A stretch of DNA of 64,000 nucleotides from Motiliproteus sediminis (GCF_017912535.1 NZ_JAERQK010000003.1:389074-453073); one strand, 5' to 3'; numbered from the stretch's first letter, positions 51,223 through 61,849 are shown. Notes: a model not told the origin generated them from the letters alone. A program made the numbers and translations.

Positions 51223-53409
51223 ATGAGCGCAGCACGTCAAATCTCCCTTAAAAGTCGCGCCACGACGCGTCCCCCCGCTCCCTTTCTGCCCATGTCCAGG
51301 GCTGAGATGACAGCGCTGGGCTGGGACCAGTGTGATGTCGTTCTGGTGACGGGCGATGCTTACGTTGACCATCCCAGCTTCGGTATGGCGGTGATCGGTC
51401 GGGTACTGGAAGCGCAGGGGTTGCGGGTGGGCATCATCGCCCAGCCGAACTGGCGTGATAAGCGTGATTTTCAGCGTCTGGGCCGGCCGCGACTTTTTTT
51501 CGGCGTTACCGCCGGCAATATGGATTCGATGATCAACCGCTACACCGCGGAAAGACGGCTACGCCACGACGATGCCTATTCCCCCGACGGTGAGGGCGGT
51601 AAACGGCCTGATCGCGCGGTGGTGGTTTATGCTCAGCGTTGTCGCGAGGCGTTCAGCGAGGTGCCGGTCATTCTTGGAGGAATCGAAGCGAGCCTGCGCC
51701 GCATCGCCCACTACGATTACTGGTCCGACAAGGTGCGCCGTTCGGTGCTGCCGGACTCCAAGGCAGAGATGCTGCTCTATGGCAACGCCGAACAGGCGTT
51801 AATCACCGTGGCTCGGCATCTGGACACCGGCGGCGACATTGCCGAGCTGTCCCACCTGCGCGGTACGGCAGTGATGCGGCGCGAGGTGCCAGCGGAGTTC
51901 GCCCTGATCGATTCCACCGAGGTGGATCGCCCCGGCAGAACCGCTGCACCGCAAAACCCCTATCATGAGACGCCTTGCAGTGACGGCGAAAAGGAGCATG
52001 AGTCGGAGGGGGCTCAGCCCGTGCGCCTGTTGGACCGCCGTTATCCCCGCGATCTGACCTGCATTCGTCTGCCGGACTACGCTACCGTCAGTAGCGATCC
52101 GGTGATGTATGCCCACGCTTCACGGGTGATGCATCTGGAGACCAATCCCCACAACGCGCGTGCACTGGTGCAGCGCCACGGTGACCGTGACCTGTGGGTC
52201 AACCCGCCACCGCTGCCGCTGGATACGCCGGAACTGGATGCGGTGTTCGACCTTCCCTACGCGCGTGCGCCGCACCCTGCCTATGGCGCGGCGCGAATCC
52301 CGGCCTGGGAGATGATCCGCTTTTCGGTCAATATCATGCGCGGATGTTTTGGCGGCTGTACGTTCTGCTCCATTACCGAGCACGAAGGGCGGATCATCCA
52401 GAATCGCTCGGAGGCCTCCATCCTCAAAGAGGTTGAAGCAATCAGGGACCGGGTTGAGGGCTTTACCGGTACTATCTCCGATCTGGGTGGGCCGACCGCC
52501 AACATGTATCGCCTGGCCTGCAAAGACCCCAACATCGAGGCCTCCTGTCGGCGGCTGTCCTGCGTCTATCCCGGCATCTGCAGCAACCTGGGTACCGATC
52601 ATCGTCACCTGACCCGACTGTACCGCAAGGCCCGTTCGTTACCGGGAATCAAGCGGGTGCTGATTGCATCGGGTTTGCGCTACGATCTGGCGGTGGAGGA
52701 CCCGGAATACCTGCGCGAACTGGTGACTCACCATGTGGGCGGCTACCTCAAGATTGCCCCGGAACATACCGAAGAGGGGCCGCTGTCAAAGATGATGAAG
52801 CCGGGTATGGGCACTTATTACCGCTTCAAGAAAATGTTTGAACGCTTCTCGCGCGAAGCGGGCAAGCAGCAGTACCTGATCCCTTACTTTATCTCGGCCC
52901 ACCCCGGTACCGAGGATGGAGACATGCTGAATCTGGCGCTGTGGCTGAAACAGAACAACCTCAAGCTGGATCAGGTACAGAACTTTATTCCCTCACCGCT
53001 GTGCAACGCCACCACCATGTATCACAGTGGTCGCAACCCGTTGAAGAAGATCGGTAAAGACAGCGAAACCATCACCGTTCCCAAAGGCGCTCGCCAGCGT
53101 CGGTTGCACAAAGCGTTACTGCGTTACCACGATCCGGAAAACTGGCCATTGATTCGTGAGGCGTTGCTGAAAATGGGGCGGAGGGAACTGATTGGGCGTG
53201 GCCCCAAAGCGCTGGTACCACCGGGCGAAACGCCACAATCACGAGCCAAGGCCGCGGCGGGGCCGCGCCGAAAGGCCGGGCGTGGCAAGGCGCGGGCAGC
53301 TGGTGATGCCACGGGATTCAAGCCCGGCAGTCAACGCTCATCTGCAACATCGGGTCGTAGCGCAAATGCCCGGCGTTCCCTCGCGAGACCTGCGGCCAAA
53401 GGCTCCTGA
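51223..53409 (+). CDS. ygiQ: YgiQ-family radical SAM protein
   Basis: 728 residues from the ATG at 51223. The body follows E. coli YgiQ closely: [11 protein letters not shown] near the start, [33 protein letters not shown], radical-SAM Cys in [18 protein letters not shown], and [20 protein letters not shown]. The C-terminal 65 residues are basic and low complexity ([16 protein letters not shown]), possibly nucleic-acid binding. The reaction is unknown; the N-terminal region recalls cobalamin-binding radical-SAM enzymes. Confidence 0.94.
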   Translation: MSAARQISLKSRATTRPPAPFLPMSRAEMTALGWDQCDVVLVTGDAYVDHPSFGMAVIGRVLEAQGLRVGIIAQPNWRDKRDFQRLGRPRLFFGVTAGNMDSMINRYTAERRLRHDDAYSPDGEGGKRPDRAVVVYAQRCREAFSEVPVILGGIEASLRRIAHYDYWSDKVRRSVLPDSKAEMLLYGNAEQALITVARHLDTGGDIAELSHLRGTAVMRREVPAEFALIDSTEVDRPGRTAAPQNPYHETPCSDGEKEHESEGAQPVRLLDRRYPRDLTCIRLPDYATVSSDPVMYAHASRVMHLETNPHNARALVQRHGDRDLWVNPPPLPLDTPELDAVFDLPYARAPHPAYGAARIPAWEMIRFSVNIMRGCFGGCTFCSITEHEGRIIQNRSEASILKEVEAIRDRVEGFTGTISDLGGPTANMYRLACKDPNIEASCRRLSCVYPGICSNLGTDHRHLTRLYRKARSLPGIKRVLIASGLRYDLAVEDPEYLRELVTHHVGGYLKIAPEHTEEGPLSKMMKPGMGTYYRFKKMFERFSREAGKQQYLIPYFISAHPGTEDGDMLNLALWLKQNNLKLDQVQNFIPSPLCNATTMYHSGRNPLKKIGKDSETITVPKGARQRRLHKALLRYHDPENWPLIREALLKMGRRELIGRGPKALVPPGETPQSRAKAAAGPRRKAGRGKARAAGDATGFKPGSQRSSATSGRSANARRSLARPAAKGS

Positions 53410-53494
53410 CCAGCGGGTTTCTGGTTCAACGCTTAAACTATGCTCTGACTCGAAGCACCGGTTTTGAGCTGCCGGCCAAGCACAGGAGGAGCGA

Positions 53495-55240
53495 ATGTCA
53501 ACCGACGCCCAGCGGGCAGATGCCATTGCGCAGACCATCGTGCGCGGCTTTGACCACTACCGTGCTCGCTTCGAACAGCTCTCAGCAGGTGCCCGGCAGC
53601 GCTTTGAGCGTGCAGACTGGCACGGCATGCAAAGCGCTACCACCGAGCGGGTCGACCTTTATGACCAGTCGGTTGGACAAACGGTAGAACAATGCCACGC
53701 CGCGGTGGGCAGTGCTCTCTCCAGTGATCAGGTATGGAAACGGGCCAAGCGCGCCTATGTGGCATTGATTGTTGAACGCCCCCATGGCGAATTGGCCGAG
53801 ACCTATTTCAACTCCATTTACTGTCGTACTTTCGCCCATCAGGCCATCGATGAAGAGAAAATCTTCATTCGCTCCGAACTGCCGCCGAACTGGTCACCGC
53901 CCGCCACCGGTATCCTTAATCGTTACCCACTGCGTGGCTCGTTACCGCGCCTGATCGGGAAGATCCTGGACGATTATGCCTTCTGCATACCGTATGAAAA
54001 TCGCCGCCGCGACATACGCAATCTGGTGCGCTACATCAAAGAGCACCCGGTTGACGGGGTGCGAGTCGGTGGCGATGCGGTACTGGAGATCATCAAGTCG
54101 GTTTTCTATCGCAATAAGGGGGCCTATCTGGTTGGCCGTGTGGTCGGTGCGGATGGCAAGCGCGGGATGCCGTTTGTGATGCCGGTTCTAAATAACGAGC
54201 GTGGCGGGGTGTATGTCGATACCCTGATCCTCAATCCGGACGAGGTCAGCATCATCTTTAGCTTTACCCGCTCCTACTTTATGGTGGAGGCGCCGGTGCC
54301 GTTTGAATATGTGCGCTTTCTACAGCAGTTGATGCCGGGTAAGCAGCTGTACGAACTGTACAGTTCGCTGGGCTTCTATAAACACGGTAAAACTGTCTTT
54401 TACCGCGATTTTCTCGACCATATGGCTGCATCGAGCGACCAATTCGTGGTCGCGCCCGGAATCAAGGGCATGGTGATGGCGGTGTTTACCCTGCCGTCTC
54501 TCGACGTGGTCTTTAAAATCATCAAGGACAGGTTTCACCCCACCAAAGAGGTCGATCGCGATACGGTGCTGGCAAAATACCGCCTGGTGAAACGGCACGA
54601 TAAAGCGGGACGGATGGCGGATACGCAAGAGTTCAGTAACTTTGTGTTCGAACGGGATCGCTTCAGTGATGAGCTGCTGGCGGAGTTGCTGCAAGTGGCG
54701 CCGTCGTCGGTCAGTGTCGAGGGGGACAAGGTGAGGGTGCGCCACCTGTGGACCGAACGGCGCATGATTCCGTTAAACCTCTATATCGACGATGCCGACG
54801 AAGCTCGGCTCAACGATGCTATCGACGAATACGGCAACGCTATCCGCCAACTGGCAGCGGCCAATATTTTCCCCGGTGACATGTTGTTCAAGAATTTTGG
54901 CGTAACTCGTCACGGGCGGGTAGTTTTCTATGACTATGACGAGATCCTGTATCTGACCGAATGCAATTTCCGGCGGGTACCGCCGCCACGCTACCCCGAA
55001 GACGAACTGGCCAGCGAACCCTGGTATTCGGTTGCGCCCAACGATGTGTTTCCGGAAGAGTTTGCCGCCTATCTGGCCAGTCGGGCCGACGTGAGGCGCG
55101 TCTTCATGCAGCGCCATCGCGAGATCTTTGATCCCGCCTACTGGCAGGGCCTGCAGGAGGCGATCATTGCCGGAGAGGTGGTGGATGTATTTCCCTATCG
55201 CCGCCGCAAGCGATTTGATCGGGGTGCACAATGGCTGTGA
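53495..55240 (+). CDS. aceK: Isocitrate dehydrogenase kinase/phosphatase
   Basis: 581 residues; AGGAGG lies 5 nt before the ATG. AceK phosphorylates and dephosphorylates isocitrate dehydrogenase, diverting isocitrate into the glyoxylate shunt during growth on acetate or fatty acids. Characteristic pieces: GIKGMVMAVFTLPSLDVVFK (nucleotide loop), DRFHPTKEVDRD, and NIFPGDMLFKNFGVTRHGRVVFYDYDE split between catalytic loop and metal Asp. In enterics it lies in aceBAK; here no aceA or aceB is adjacent. Confidence 0.96.
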   Translation: MSTDAQRADAIAQTIVRGFDHYRARFEQLSAGARQRFERADWHGMQSATTERVDLYDQSVGQTVEQCHAAVGSALSSDQVWKRAKRAYVALIVERPHGELAETYFNSIYCRTFAHQAIDEEKIFIRSELPPNWSPPATGILNRYPLRGSLPRLIGKILDDYAFCIPYENRRRDIRNLVRYIKEHPVDGVRVGGDAVLEIIKSVFYRNKGAYLVGRVVGADGKRGMPFVMPVLNNERGGVYVDTLILNPDEVSIIFSFTRSYFMVEAPVPFEYVRFLQQLMPGKQLYELYSSLGFYKHGKTVFYRDFLDHMAASSDQFVVAPGIKGMVMAVFTLPSLDVVFKIIKDRFHPTKEVDRDTVLAKYRLVKRHDKAGRMADTQEFSNFVFERDRFSDELLAELLQVAPSSVSVEGDKVRVRHLWTERRMIPLNLYIDDADEARLNDAIDEYGNAIRQLAAANIFPGDMLFKNFGVTRHGRVVFYDYDEILYLTECNFRRVPPPRYPEDELASEPWYSVAPNDVFPEEFAAYLASRADVRRVFMQRHREIFDPAYWQGLQEAIIAGEVVDVFPYRRRKRFDRGAQWL

Positions 55241-55243
55241 TAA

Positions 55244-55269
55244 CAAGGGCCCGCGCCAGCAGGCCCTTG
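55244..55269. terminator. Shared terminator-like hairpin aceK / csp
   Basis: An 8-bp stem CAAGGGCC/GGCCCTTG with a 10-nt loop between convergent genes. U runs are short on both strands, so it may act as a weak bidirectional terminator or protect 3' ends. Confidence 0.45.
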
Positions 55270-55281
55270 GGGGAGAGGGGG

Positions 55282-55494
55282 TTACACCGGGGTAACGTTG
55301 ACCGCTTGCGGCCCTTTCTGGCCATCGGTTACTTCGAATGAAACCGTTTGCCCGTCGCTCAAACTGCGGCGGCCACCGTTACTGTTGATCGCGGTGTAGT
55401 GGACGAATACGTCGGGTCCGCTTTGTTGGGCAATAAATCCAAAACCTTTTTCATCGTTGAACCATTTAACGGTCCCGGTAATAACGTCGGACAT
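55282..55494 (-). CDS. Cold-shock domain protein
   Basis: 70 residues, one cold-shock domain. RNP1 is KGFGFI and RNP2 is VFVHYTAI; it begins [17 protein letters not shown]. Members bind single-stranded RNA and DNA as RNA chaperones. GGAG lies 8 nt before the ATG. The divergent gap to the chemoreceptor (274 bp) leaves room for the long 5' leader usual for cold-inducible csp genes, but no cold box was recognised. Confidence 0.93.
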   Translation of the reverse strand: MSDVITGTVKWFNDEKGFGFIAQQSGPDVFVHYTAINSNGGRRSLSDGQTVSFEVTDGQKGPQAVNVTPV

Positions 55495-55768
55495 TATTCA
55501 AACTCCGTTGCTGTATAAGCAGGTTGGCTGGGCTTGTTATTCTTGTATGCCTTGCAACGCTGGCGCCGTCGAACCGAAGCTGACGCGGTACATCGGATTC
55601 CGCAGGCCGGGGTTTTGCCGTCAGGATCAAAGCTACGCGTCAGACTCTAACCCATGGCTATAAAACGCACAACTGGTCCGGTTATTGATCTGGTCCCCCC
55701 TGTTTCCCTGGCAAATACTGGCATACTCGTTAATGCTTCGGAGTCGAATAACGAGTAAAGGAGTACCT

Positions 55769-57769
55769 ATGCGCTGGGCTAGAGATCTGGGACTGCAGCG
55801 GCTGACCATCGGCGTCACCTTTTTGATGTTGATCCTGTTCGGTATTTTCGGGTTGGTGATGCTCAGGGACGCACAGGCGCTAGGTGCACTGATTGAAGCC
55901 GACAGCGCATTGGCCGCAAAGCGGCAGGGGCTGAGCGAGTCGGACCAAACTCTGCAGCGTCGTAATCTCGACCTGCTAAAGACCTACGGTGAGTTAAGCG
56001 CTGCCTATCAACAGAGCCTTGAGCAGCTCGAAGGTAAAGGCTTCGGACTGTTGGAGCGGGTGATGCGCTATGCCGCTGACGAGCGTCGTATCGGTAGCGA
56101 GCTGACCGATGAAGTCCTGGCGGGCGAAGTCTCGGCAACCGTAAGCGCTGAGGTGGAAACGGAGCGGCGGCGGTTGCAGGAGGATCTCGCTGGGGACGCA
56201 TTGCGAATCGCGCTGCTGAAGTTTCAAAGTGAACGCCTGATTGACCGCGCGTTGGCGGCTCATGCGCTCAAAGAGTCAGCCAACGCTGCGCTGCTGGATC
56301 AGATCATGGACCTGGCCGGAAAAACCGACGCGACTGACGCCAAACTGGCAAGGCTGGATAAGAAGCTGGCCAGTGCCCGACGTAATCTGCGCAAGGGGTA
56401 TCTACGTTACGACCTGTCTGATCACCGCGTTGCATCGCGACTGGACCGTTACCGCGAGCTACAGACAGAGCGCATAGCGGTGGTCATGGATGCGGTACGC
56501 GAGCCGGCTGCTCGCTATGCGGCTGCGGTCAAACAGAGCACCCAGGCGGTTAACCAGCGGGCGGCGGAGGTTGCCGCTACCAGCGTCGATATTCAGCACA
56601 CGTTGGACCAGAACAATCACTTGAGTCTGGCGCTCAAGCAGCAGCAGGATACGGCTGCCAAAGAGCGGGAGCAGCTTCTGCAGGGCGTTACGCTGCGGGC
56701 CAGCATCGGTATGCTGATGGTGTTGGTGGCCGTGCTTCTGGTGGGGCTAGGCGTGCGCCAACTGATGGTGGTACGGATTCTGGCACTACACCGCGCGATG
56801 GCCAGCATCGCCAGCCGGGGCGAACTGGACCAACGTCTCGATGTGGACGGGCGTGATGAGTTGGGTCGGATAGCGGCAGACTTCGACCGCTTTGTCGCCC
56901 ATATCGCTACCATGGTGGAGGAGCTGGAGCAGGGGATCGAACAGTTGGTAGTCAATGGCGAGCAGGTGGCTGCGGATGTGGCTGTCAGTGAAGATGCTGC
57001 CCAGCGCCTGCAAGGGGCGGTGGAGCAGATCGCCGGAGCTTCGGAGGAGTTGCAGCAGCGGGGTGAGCAGGTGGTTGGCGAAGCCGAACAGGCGGAGCAG
57101 CACGCGCGAACGGTTTCATCACGGGTGGCGGCCGAACTGCCGGTCGTGGATGAGAGTGCTCATACCAACCAGCGGATGGCTGCGACGGCGCGCGACTGCG
57201 CTGAGCAGGTACAGTCGTTGAGCGCCGAAACCGAACAGATCAAAGGGGTGTTGGCGATGATTGAGGCGGTAGCGGAGCAGACCAATCTGTTGGCCCTGAA
57301 TGCCGCTATCGAGGCGGCTCGTGCGGGAGAGCATGGGCGCGGTTTCGCGGTGGTTGCCGATGAAGTGCGAGCGTTAGCGCAGAAAACCCAGCAGTCGACC
57401 GAGTCCATCGAAGCCAACATCAAGCGTTTGGTCAACACCACTGGTAACGTCACCGAGGCGATGGGAGGACTCGCCTCACTGGCTGGTGAAACGGAGAAAC
57501 AAGCTCTGTCGGTGCAGCAGGCTCTGGGTGGGATTGCAGCGGCTATCAATGATATTGCCCGCTGTAACGGCGAAATTACTGCGATCGCACGGGAGCAGTT
57601 GCAGCAGACCGCTTCGATCAACAGCGGTCTGCACGGGATCGAGAGCGAAGTGGAGCGGACCCGCGCGGGCGCCAGAAACTCTCGCCGGGTGGCCGCCAAT
57701 CTAGCCGCTTTGGGCGAGCGATTGCAGCAGCTAGGGGCGTGCTTCAGCCGTCGATCCGATCGAGCTTAG
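55769..57769 (+). CDS. Methyl-accepting chemotaxis protein
   Basis: 666 residues from the ATG at 55769 (AAGGAG upstream). Membrane helix 1 at about 12-32, an all-helical periplasmic sensor of about 280 residues without a recognisable CACHE or 4HB signature, membrane helix 2 at about 313-335, HAMP (about 336-390), then the signalling hairpin with its tip at [19 protein letters not shown] (about 503-521). There is no NWETF-type CheR tether at the C-terminus. Ligand unknown. It passes signals to CheA/CheW. Confidence 0.92.
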   Translation: MRWARDLGLQRLTIGVTFLMLILFGIFGLVMLRDAQALGALIEADSALAAKRQGLSESDQTLQRRNLDLLKTYGELSAAYQQSLEQLEGKGFGLLERVMRYAADERRIGSELTDEVLAGEVSATVSAEVETERRRLQEDLAGDALRIALLKFQSERLIDRALAAHALKESANAALLDQIMDLAGKTDATDAKLARLDKKLASARRNLRKGYLRYDLSDHRVASRLDRYRELQTERIAVVMDAVREPAARYAAAVKQSTQAVNQRAAEVAATSVDIQHTLDQNNHLSLALKQQQDTAAKEREQLLQGVTLRASIGMLMVLVAVLLVGLGVRQLMVVRILALHRAMASIASRGELDQRLDVDGRDELGRIAADFDRFVAHIATMVEELEQGIEQLVVNGEQVAADVAVSEDAAQRLQGAVEQIAGASEELQQRGEQVVGEAEQAEQHARTVSSRVAAELPVVDESAHTNQRMAATARDCAEQVQSLSAETEQIKGVLAMIEAVAEQTNLLALNAAIEAARAGEHGRGFAVVADEVRALAQKTQQSTESIEANIKRLVNTTGNVTEAMGGLASLAGETEKQALSVQQALGGIAAAINDIARCNGEITAIAREQLQQTASINSGLHGIESEVERTRAGARNSRRVAANLAALGERLQQLGACFSRRSDRA

Positions 57770-57785
57770 CGACTAGAATGAGGGT

Positions 57786-58361
57786 ATGAATTACCTCGCC
57801 CATCTGTACTTTGCCGATCCGACGCCGGAGTCGCGTGTGGGCAATTTGATGGGGGATTTTTATCGTGGCTCCGTCAGCGATACTCTGCCGGCCGCCGTGC
57901 GCGAGGGTATTTTGCTGCATCGTCGCATTGACGCCTTTACCGATCAGCATCCGGTTGTCGCTGGGGCGCGCCAGCGGTTACAGGGACCGCGGCGCCGTTT
58001 CGCCGGTATTATCATCGACCTGACCTTCGATCACTTCCTCTGTCGTCACTGGCCGCGTTATCACTCCCTCTCACTGGCAGCCTTCCTTGATCAAACGTAC
58101 GCCGATCTGGCCCGCTATACGGGGCCGATTCCTGCTCGAATGCGTGAACCACTGCGGCGGCTCTATACGCGGCGTTGGCTAGCCGCTTACGCTGAACTGG
58201 AGGGCATCGATACAGCGCTGGCGCGTACCGCTGACCGGCTTAGCCGGCCGACGAGTCTGGCGCAGGGCGGTGAAGAGGTACGGCGCCATTATCGGGCGCT
58301 GGAACAGGATTTCGAGCAGTTCTTTCCGGCGTTAATCAACTATGTAAAAGCATCGCACTGA
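57786..58361 (+). CDS. acpH: Acyl carrier protein phosphodiesterase
   Basis: 191 residues. It starts MNYLAHLYFAD and has GNLMGDFYRG, HRRIDAFTD and DLTFDHFLCRHWPRY, the His/Asp motifs of AcpH in the HD-like fold. It removes the phosphopantetheine arm from ACP. It follows the chemoreceptor by 16 bp on the same strand. Confidence 0.9.
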   Translation: MNYLAHLYFADPTPESRVGNLMGDFYRGSVSDTLPAAVREGILLHRRIDAFTDQHPVVAGARQRLQGPRRRFAGIIIDLTFDHFLCRHWPRYHSLSLAAFLDQTYADLARYTGPIPARMREPLRRLYTRRWLAAYAELEGIDTALARTADRLSRPTSLAQGGEEVRRHYRALEQDFEQFFPALINYVKASH

Positions 58362-58421
58362 TACCGCAGATCATCGCCTAAGGGTCTATAGTGACAGGAA
58401 ATTAGCACGCGTGGAGGCGCT

Positions 58422-59165
58422 ATGACCGAGTGGGTGGAAGGCAAGGTGTTGCAAAATCGTCGCTGGACCGACGAGCTGCACTCGCTACAGATCGAAGCCG
58501 ATATCGAACCCTATAAAGCGGGCCAGTATACCCGCCTGGCGCTGGATATCGATGGCACCCGAATCGCCAGGCCATACTCCTTTGTTAATCCGCCTGGTAC
58601 GACCTACCACGAGTTCTTTTTCAATTCTGTTCCCGGCGGCCCGTTGTCGAATCAACTGCTGGAACTGGAAATCGGCGACACCATCTGGCTGGCTCCCAAG
58701 GCTGCAGGTTTTCTAACCTTGGACGAAGTGCCTGACGGGCGCGAGTTGTGGTTGTTGGCAACCGGCACCGCCATCGGTCCGTTTCTGTCGATCCTTAAAA
58801 CTGCCGATCCCTGGCAGCGTTTTGACAAGGTAGTGTTGGCTTACGCGGTGCGTGAAGCAAAGGACCTCTGTTATGCCGACCGCATGGATGCACTGGCAAA
58901 AAAGCATGCCGAGCATTTTGTCTGGCTACCTTTCGTCAGCCGGGAAAAAGTCAAGGGTGCCATGCCTGGCCGGATCACTACCGCTCTGGAGGATGGCTCG
59001 CTGGAGCAACGCACCGGCGTTAACCTGCGGCCCAGCAGCAGTCAGGTGATGATCTGCGGTAATCCCGAGATGGTTAAAGACAGTATGGAGATACTCAAGT
59101 CGCGGGGATTACAGAAAAATCTACGCCACACTCCGGGACATATCACAGTGGAGCGTTATTGGTAG
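58422..59165 (+). CDS. fpr: Ferredoxin--NADP+ reductase
   Basis: 247 residues. FAD-binding motif RPYSFVN, NADP-binding GTAIGPFLSIL and the terminal HITVERYW, typical of the bacterial Fpr subclass. It exchanges electrons between NADPH and ferredoxin or flavodoxin, often under oxidative stress. GGAG precedes the ATG. A strong palindromic hairpin follows at 59242. Confidence 0.94.
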   Translation: MTEWVEGKVLQNRRWTDELHSLQIEADIEPYKAGQYTRLALDIDGTRIARPYSFVNPPGTTYHEFFFNSVPGGPLSNQLLELEIGDTIWLAPKAAGFLTLDEVPDGRELWLLATGTAIGPFLSILKTADPWQRFDKVVLAYAVREAKDLCYADRMDALAKKHAEHFVWLPFVSREKVKGAMPGRITTALEDGSLEQRTGVNLRPSSSQVMICGNPEMVKDSMEILKSRGLQKNLRHTPGHITVERYW

Positions 59166-59241
59166 GGGGATCCCCCCTTGGTGCCAGCCGGTCGGTACCG
59201 TCGTCTCGAACCTGATGTGATCCGGGTGGTGGAGTCAATGT

Positions 59242-59271
59242 GATCGCCGCCCTGAATGGAGGGCGGCGATC
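59242..59271. terminator. Perfect 12-bp hairpin between fpr and the ComFB gene
   Basis: GATCGCCGCCCT/AGGGCGGCGATC with a 6-nt loop. No T run follows on either strand, so it may not be a classic terminator; between convergent genes it may end or stabilise both transcripts. Confidence 0.5.
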
Positions 59272-59286
59272 AGGCGAAGGTTGGAA

Positions 59287-59616
59287 TCACTGTTCGAGCG
59301 CGTCACTTTCGGGTACCGGTTCGGCTTTTGACGCGCCGGCCGGTTGCTCCATTTCGCGATGACTGCGATCCACGTATTCAATCGCGTCGTCTACTGCGGC
59401 TTTGACTTTGGTGCGCATCTCCTCGAACTCCAGCGGCGAGAGGTAAAAAGCCATATCGATCTCGTGGCGGAAATAGCGCGGTGGCAGGTGATTGAGCGCC
59501 ACGCAAGCAACGTCCGCCAGATAATCAACATCGGCGTTGCCTTCCAGAAAGCGCTGGCTCAGTTCGTCGTTGACCATCTTCTCATAGTAATTGTGAATAT
59601 TCTCGCCGATCGACAT
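59287..59616 (-). CDS. ComFB-family protein
   Basis: 109 residues. The family signature is ACVALNHLPPRYFRHEIDMAF, preceded by helical DYLADV and followed by LSPLEFEEMRTKVKAAVDDAIEYV. The C-terminal 20 residues look disordered. ComFB proteins in cyanobacteria have been reported to bind cyclic dinucleotides; here binding is only a possibility, interesting because the window has several c-di-GMP enzymes. Convergent with fpr. Confidence 0.8.
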   Translation of the reverse strand: MSIGENIHNYYEKMVNDELSQRFLEGNADVDYLADVACVALNHLPPRYFRHEIDMAFYLSPLEFEEMRTKVKAAVDDAIEYVDRSHREMEQPAGASKAEPVPESDALEQ

Positions 59617-59723
59617 GACTGTATTCCTTCGTTATTTCATTGCGTTGCTGTAGTGTAGATCAGAACCTTCGGTGGGTGTACCCCGCCCTTAATGCGCTGT
59701 TATCTGGTTGGAAAGGAGGCCCC

Positions 59724-60290
59724 GTGCACCGCACCATCGAGTTCTACTATGATGTTCTCAGTCCCTATGCTTACCTTTGCTTCTGCCGCCTCCCGGGGCT
59801 GGTAAAGCGCAGCGGCGCGGCAATGCTGCTCAAGCCGGTGTCATTGCCAAGACTGCTGGAGCAGAGCGGCAATCCGCCGCCGCTCAGCGTTGCGGCCAAG
59901 GCCGACTACCTGCGCCGTGATACCGCCGAGCTGGCCCGCTATTACGGTATTCCCTTTGAGTGGCCGGCGCTGCACCCGCAACGAACCGGACGGGCGATGA
60001 CGGTATTGTCGACCCTGGGCGAAGCGGAGCGGATGGAGTTGTCGCGAGTGTTGTTCGAAGCTATGTGGATCGAAGGGCGTGATCTGGGTGACCCGGAGGT
60101 GCTCGAAACGTTGGTTGGTAGCGAACTTCTGGCCGCAGCTGAGACGCCACAGGCGCGTGAACTGCTGCAACAGGGTACCCTGGAGTTGATCGCCAAAGGG
60201 GGGTTCGGGGTTCCGTCTTTAGTGGTTGATGATCAGCTCTTCTTTGGCAACGATCGCCTTTTTCTGGTGGAGCGGGCCCTAAACGGCTAG
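59724..60290 (+). CDS. HCCA-isomerase/DsbA-family protein
   Basis: 188 residues from the GTG at 59724, chosen because AAAGGAG lies 5 nt upstream; the frame is open to 59640. The N-terminus IEFYYDVLSPYAYL is the 2-hydroxychromene-2-carboxylate isomerase motif with Ser in place of the thioredoxin Cys; GGFGVPSLVVDDQLFFGNDRL is the cis-Pro end. Kappa-class GST-like fold, probably glutathione-dependent. Substrate unknown. It stands alone between the divergent ComFB gene and a convergent unknown gene. Confidence 0.88.
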   Translation: MHRTIEFYYDVLSPYAYLCFCRLPGLVKRSGAAMLLKPVSLPRLLEQSGNPPPLSVAAKADYLRRDTAELARYYGIPFEWPALHPQRTGRAMTVLSTLGEAERMELSRVLFEAMWIEGRDLGDPEVLETLVGSELLAAAETPQARELLQQGTLELIAKGGFGVPSLVVDDQLFFGNDRLFLVERALNG

Positions 60291-60300
60291 GCCCGCGTGG

Positions 60301-60849
60301 CTAGTGCTGGAGTGGGTCCATCCATGACTGCAGTTGCTTGAGGTCAGCACGGGTTAGCAACAGATCATAGCTGGCGCCGCGAGTCCAGGGATGGATGCAG
60401 ACACTGGCAGGCACACAGGGTGGCGCCGACCTGTCCGTTTGCGGGCTGTTCAAGGGATATCCGGGAGCAGCCTCGACCATGGTCCGGGCTGCCGGGCTGA
60501 GGGCAGCTTCGAAGGTTCCGTCCGGGATCAGTTCCAGCGATATACCGTCACCAAAGCTCTGATACAGCGCCTGCTCAAGGTCGTGGCCAAAGCGGCCGTG
60601 GGGTAGCACCAGCCATTCATTCACCGACAGCCAGAGGAGTAATGCATCGGACAATCGAGTGAGTTGGAGTGGGGTGAGCGGGCGGTCGCAGCCGCTGATC
60701 TCCCCCAGCGCAATCAGCAGCCGCGGGTCGGTGGCGCTGTGCTGCAGGCGAAGGGGTGATAACAGCTGATCTTCGTATAGCTCCGCCCGCCCGGTCGCCG
60801 CGGCCAACTGCAGGTAAACCAGCGCGGCGTCGTGGGGCTGAAGGATCAT
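60301..60849 (-). CDS. Unknown protein coupled to lipA
   Basis: 182 residues, not recognised. It begins [20 protein letters not shown] and is rich in Leu and Pro, with no signal peptide, no clear membrane helix and two Cys close together ([13 protein letters not shown]). The start overlaps the lipA stop by 4 bp (ATGA), so it is expressed with lipoyl synthase. A role near lipoate or glycine cleavage is a guess from position only. Confidence 0.6.
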   Translation of the reverse strand: MILQPHDAALVYLQLAAATGRAELYEDQLLSPLRLQHSATDPRLLIALGEISGCDRPLTPLQLTRLSDALLLWLSVNEWLVLPHGRFGHDLEQALYQSFGDGISLELIPDGTFEAALSPAARTMVEAAPGYPLNSPQTDRSAPPCVPASVCIHPWTRGASYDLLLTRADLKQLQSWMDPLQH

Positions 60850-61799
60850 AGCGACCTTCCCAGCGGCTCGCCACTGGCTTGCAGGTCCGCGTGGTAAGAG
60901 GAGCGCACCATCGGGCCGGCGGCGACATTGCTGAAACCGAGGTCATACCCGAGTTGTTCCAGTTCGCCGAACTCCTCCGGGGTGACGTAGCGCTCCACCG
61001 CGAGGTGGTGGCGGCTGGGCTGTAGGTACTGACCGATGGTGAGCATCTCTACACCATGGCTTCTCAAGTCGTGCATTACTTCGACAATCTCTGCCACTGT
61101 TTCGCCCAGACCCACCATCAGCCCCGATTTGGTCACCAAATCGGGATGCCGTTCGCGGTAGCGGCGCAACAGTTCCAGAGATCCCCGGTAGCTGGCGCCG
61201 GGACGGCAACGTTGGTAGAGCCGTGGTACCGTTTCCAAATTGTGATTCAATACGTCCGGTGGTGCGCTGTCCAGGGTTGCAAGGGCGAGGTCCAGCTTGC
61301 CGCGGAAATCCGGCACCAGAATCTCGATGCGGGTTGTCGGGTTGCGTTTGCGCATGGCGGTCACGCAGGCAGCGAAATGGGCGCTGCCGCCGTCACGCAG
61401 ATCATCGCGATCCACTGAGGTGATCACCACGTAGCTGAGGCCGAGTTTGGCGGCGGTGTTGGCAACCTCCGCCGGTTCATCGGGGTTGAGCGCCAAAGGG
61501 CGACCATGGGCAACGTCGCAGAAGGGGCAGCGACGGGTGCAGATTGCGCCCATGATCATAAACGTTGCGGTGCGCTTGCTGAAGCATTCAGCCAGGTTAG
61601 GGCAGGAGGCTTGCTCACACACGGTATGCAGATTTTTGCTGCGTAGCTCCGCCTTTACCGCCGCTACGTTGGCGTTGCTGCGCGCGTCTATGCGAATCCA
61701 TTCAGGCTTGCGCAAGCGTGGCCGATTGGCGTCCGGCTTGTGTTTCAGGCGAGACATCTTGGACTCACCTTTGAGTTGGGCCAGTTCAATCAGCTCCAT
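60846..61799 (-). CDS. lipA: Lipoyl synthase
   Basis: 317 residues with GGGAGG before the ATG. Auxiliary cluster Cys61, Cys66 and Cys72 ([12 protein letters not shown]); radical-SAM cluster Cys87, Cys91 and Cys94 (CTRRCPFC); C-terminal RSSYHAD with the Ser ligand. It inserts two sulfurs into octanoyl chains on GcvH and 2-oxoacid dehydrogenases. lipB is not adjacent. It lies 73 bp after gcvT, with a hairpin between them. Confidence 0.97.
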   Translation of the reverse strand: MELIELAQLKGESKMSRLKHKPDANRPRLRKPEWIRIDARSNANVAAVKAELRSKNLHTVCEQASCPNLAECFSKRTATFMIMGAICTRRCPFCDVAHGRPLALNPDEPAEVANTAAKLGLSYVVITSVDRDDLRDGGSAHFAACVTAMRKRNPTTRIEILVPDFRGKLDLALATLDSAPPDVLNHNLETVPRLYQRCRPGASYRGSLELLRRYRERHPDLVTKSGLMVGLGETVAEIVEVMHDLRSHGVEMLTIGQYLQPSRHHLAVERYVTPEEFGELEQLGYDLGFSNVAAGPMVRSSYHADLQASGEPLGRSL

Positions 61800-61820
61800 G
61801 TTAGCCTCCCGGCGGTAAAC

Positions 61821-61849
61821 AACGGCCTTGTGGTGTTGCGAAGGCCGTT
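61821..61849 (-). terminator. Hairpin between gcvT and lipA
   Basis: A 9-bp stem AACGGCCTT/AAGGCCGTT with an 11-nt loop, followed on the minus strand by GTTTACC. The U run is short, so partial termination with some readthrough into lipA is plausible. Confidence 0.5.
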
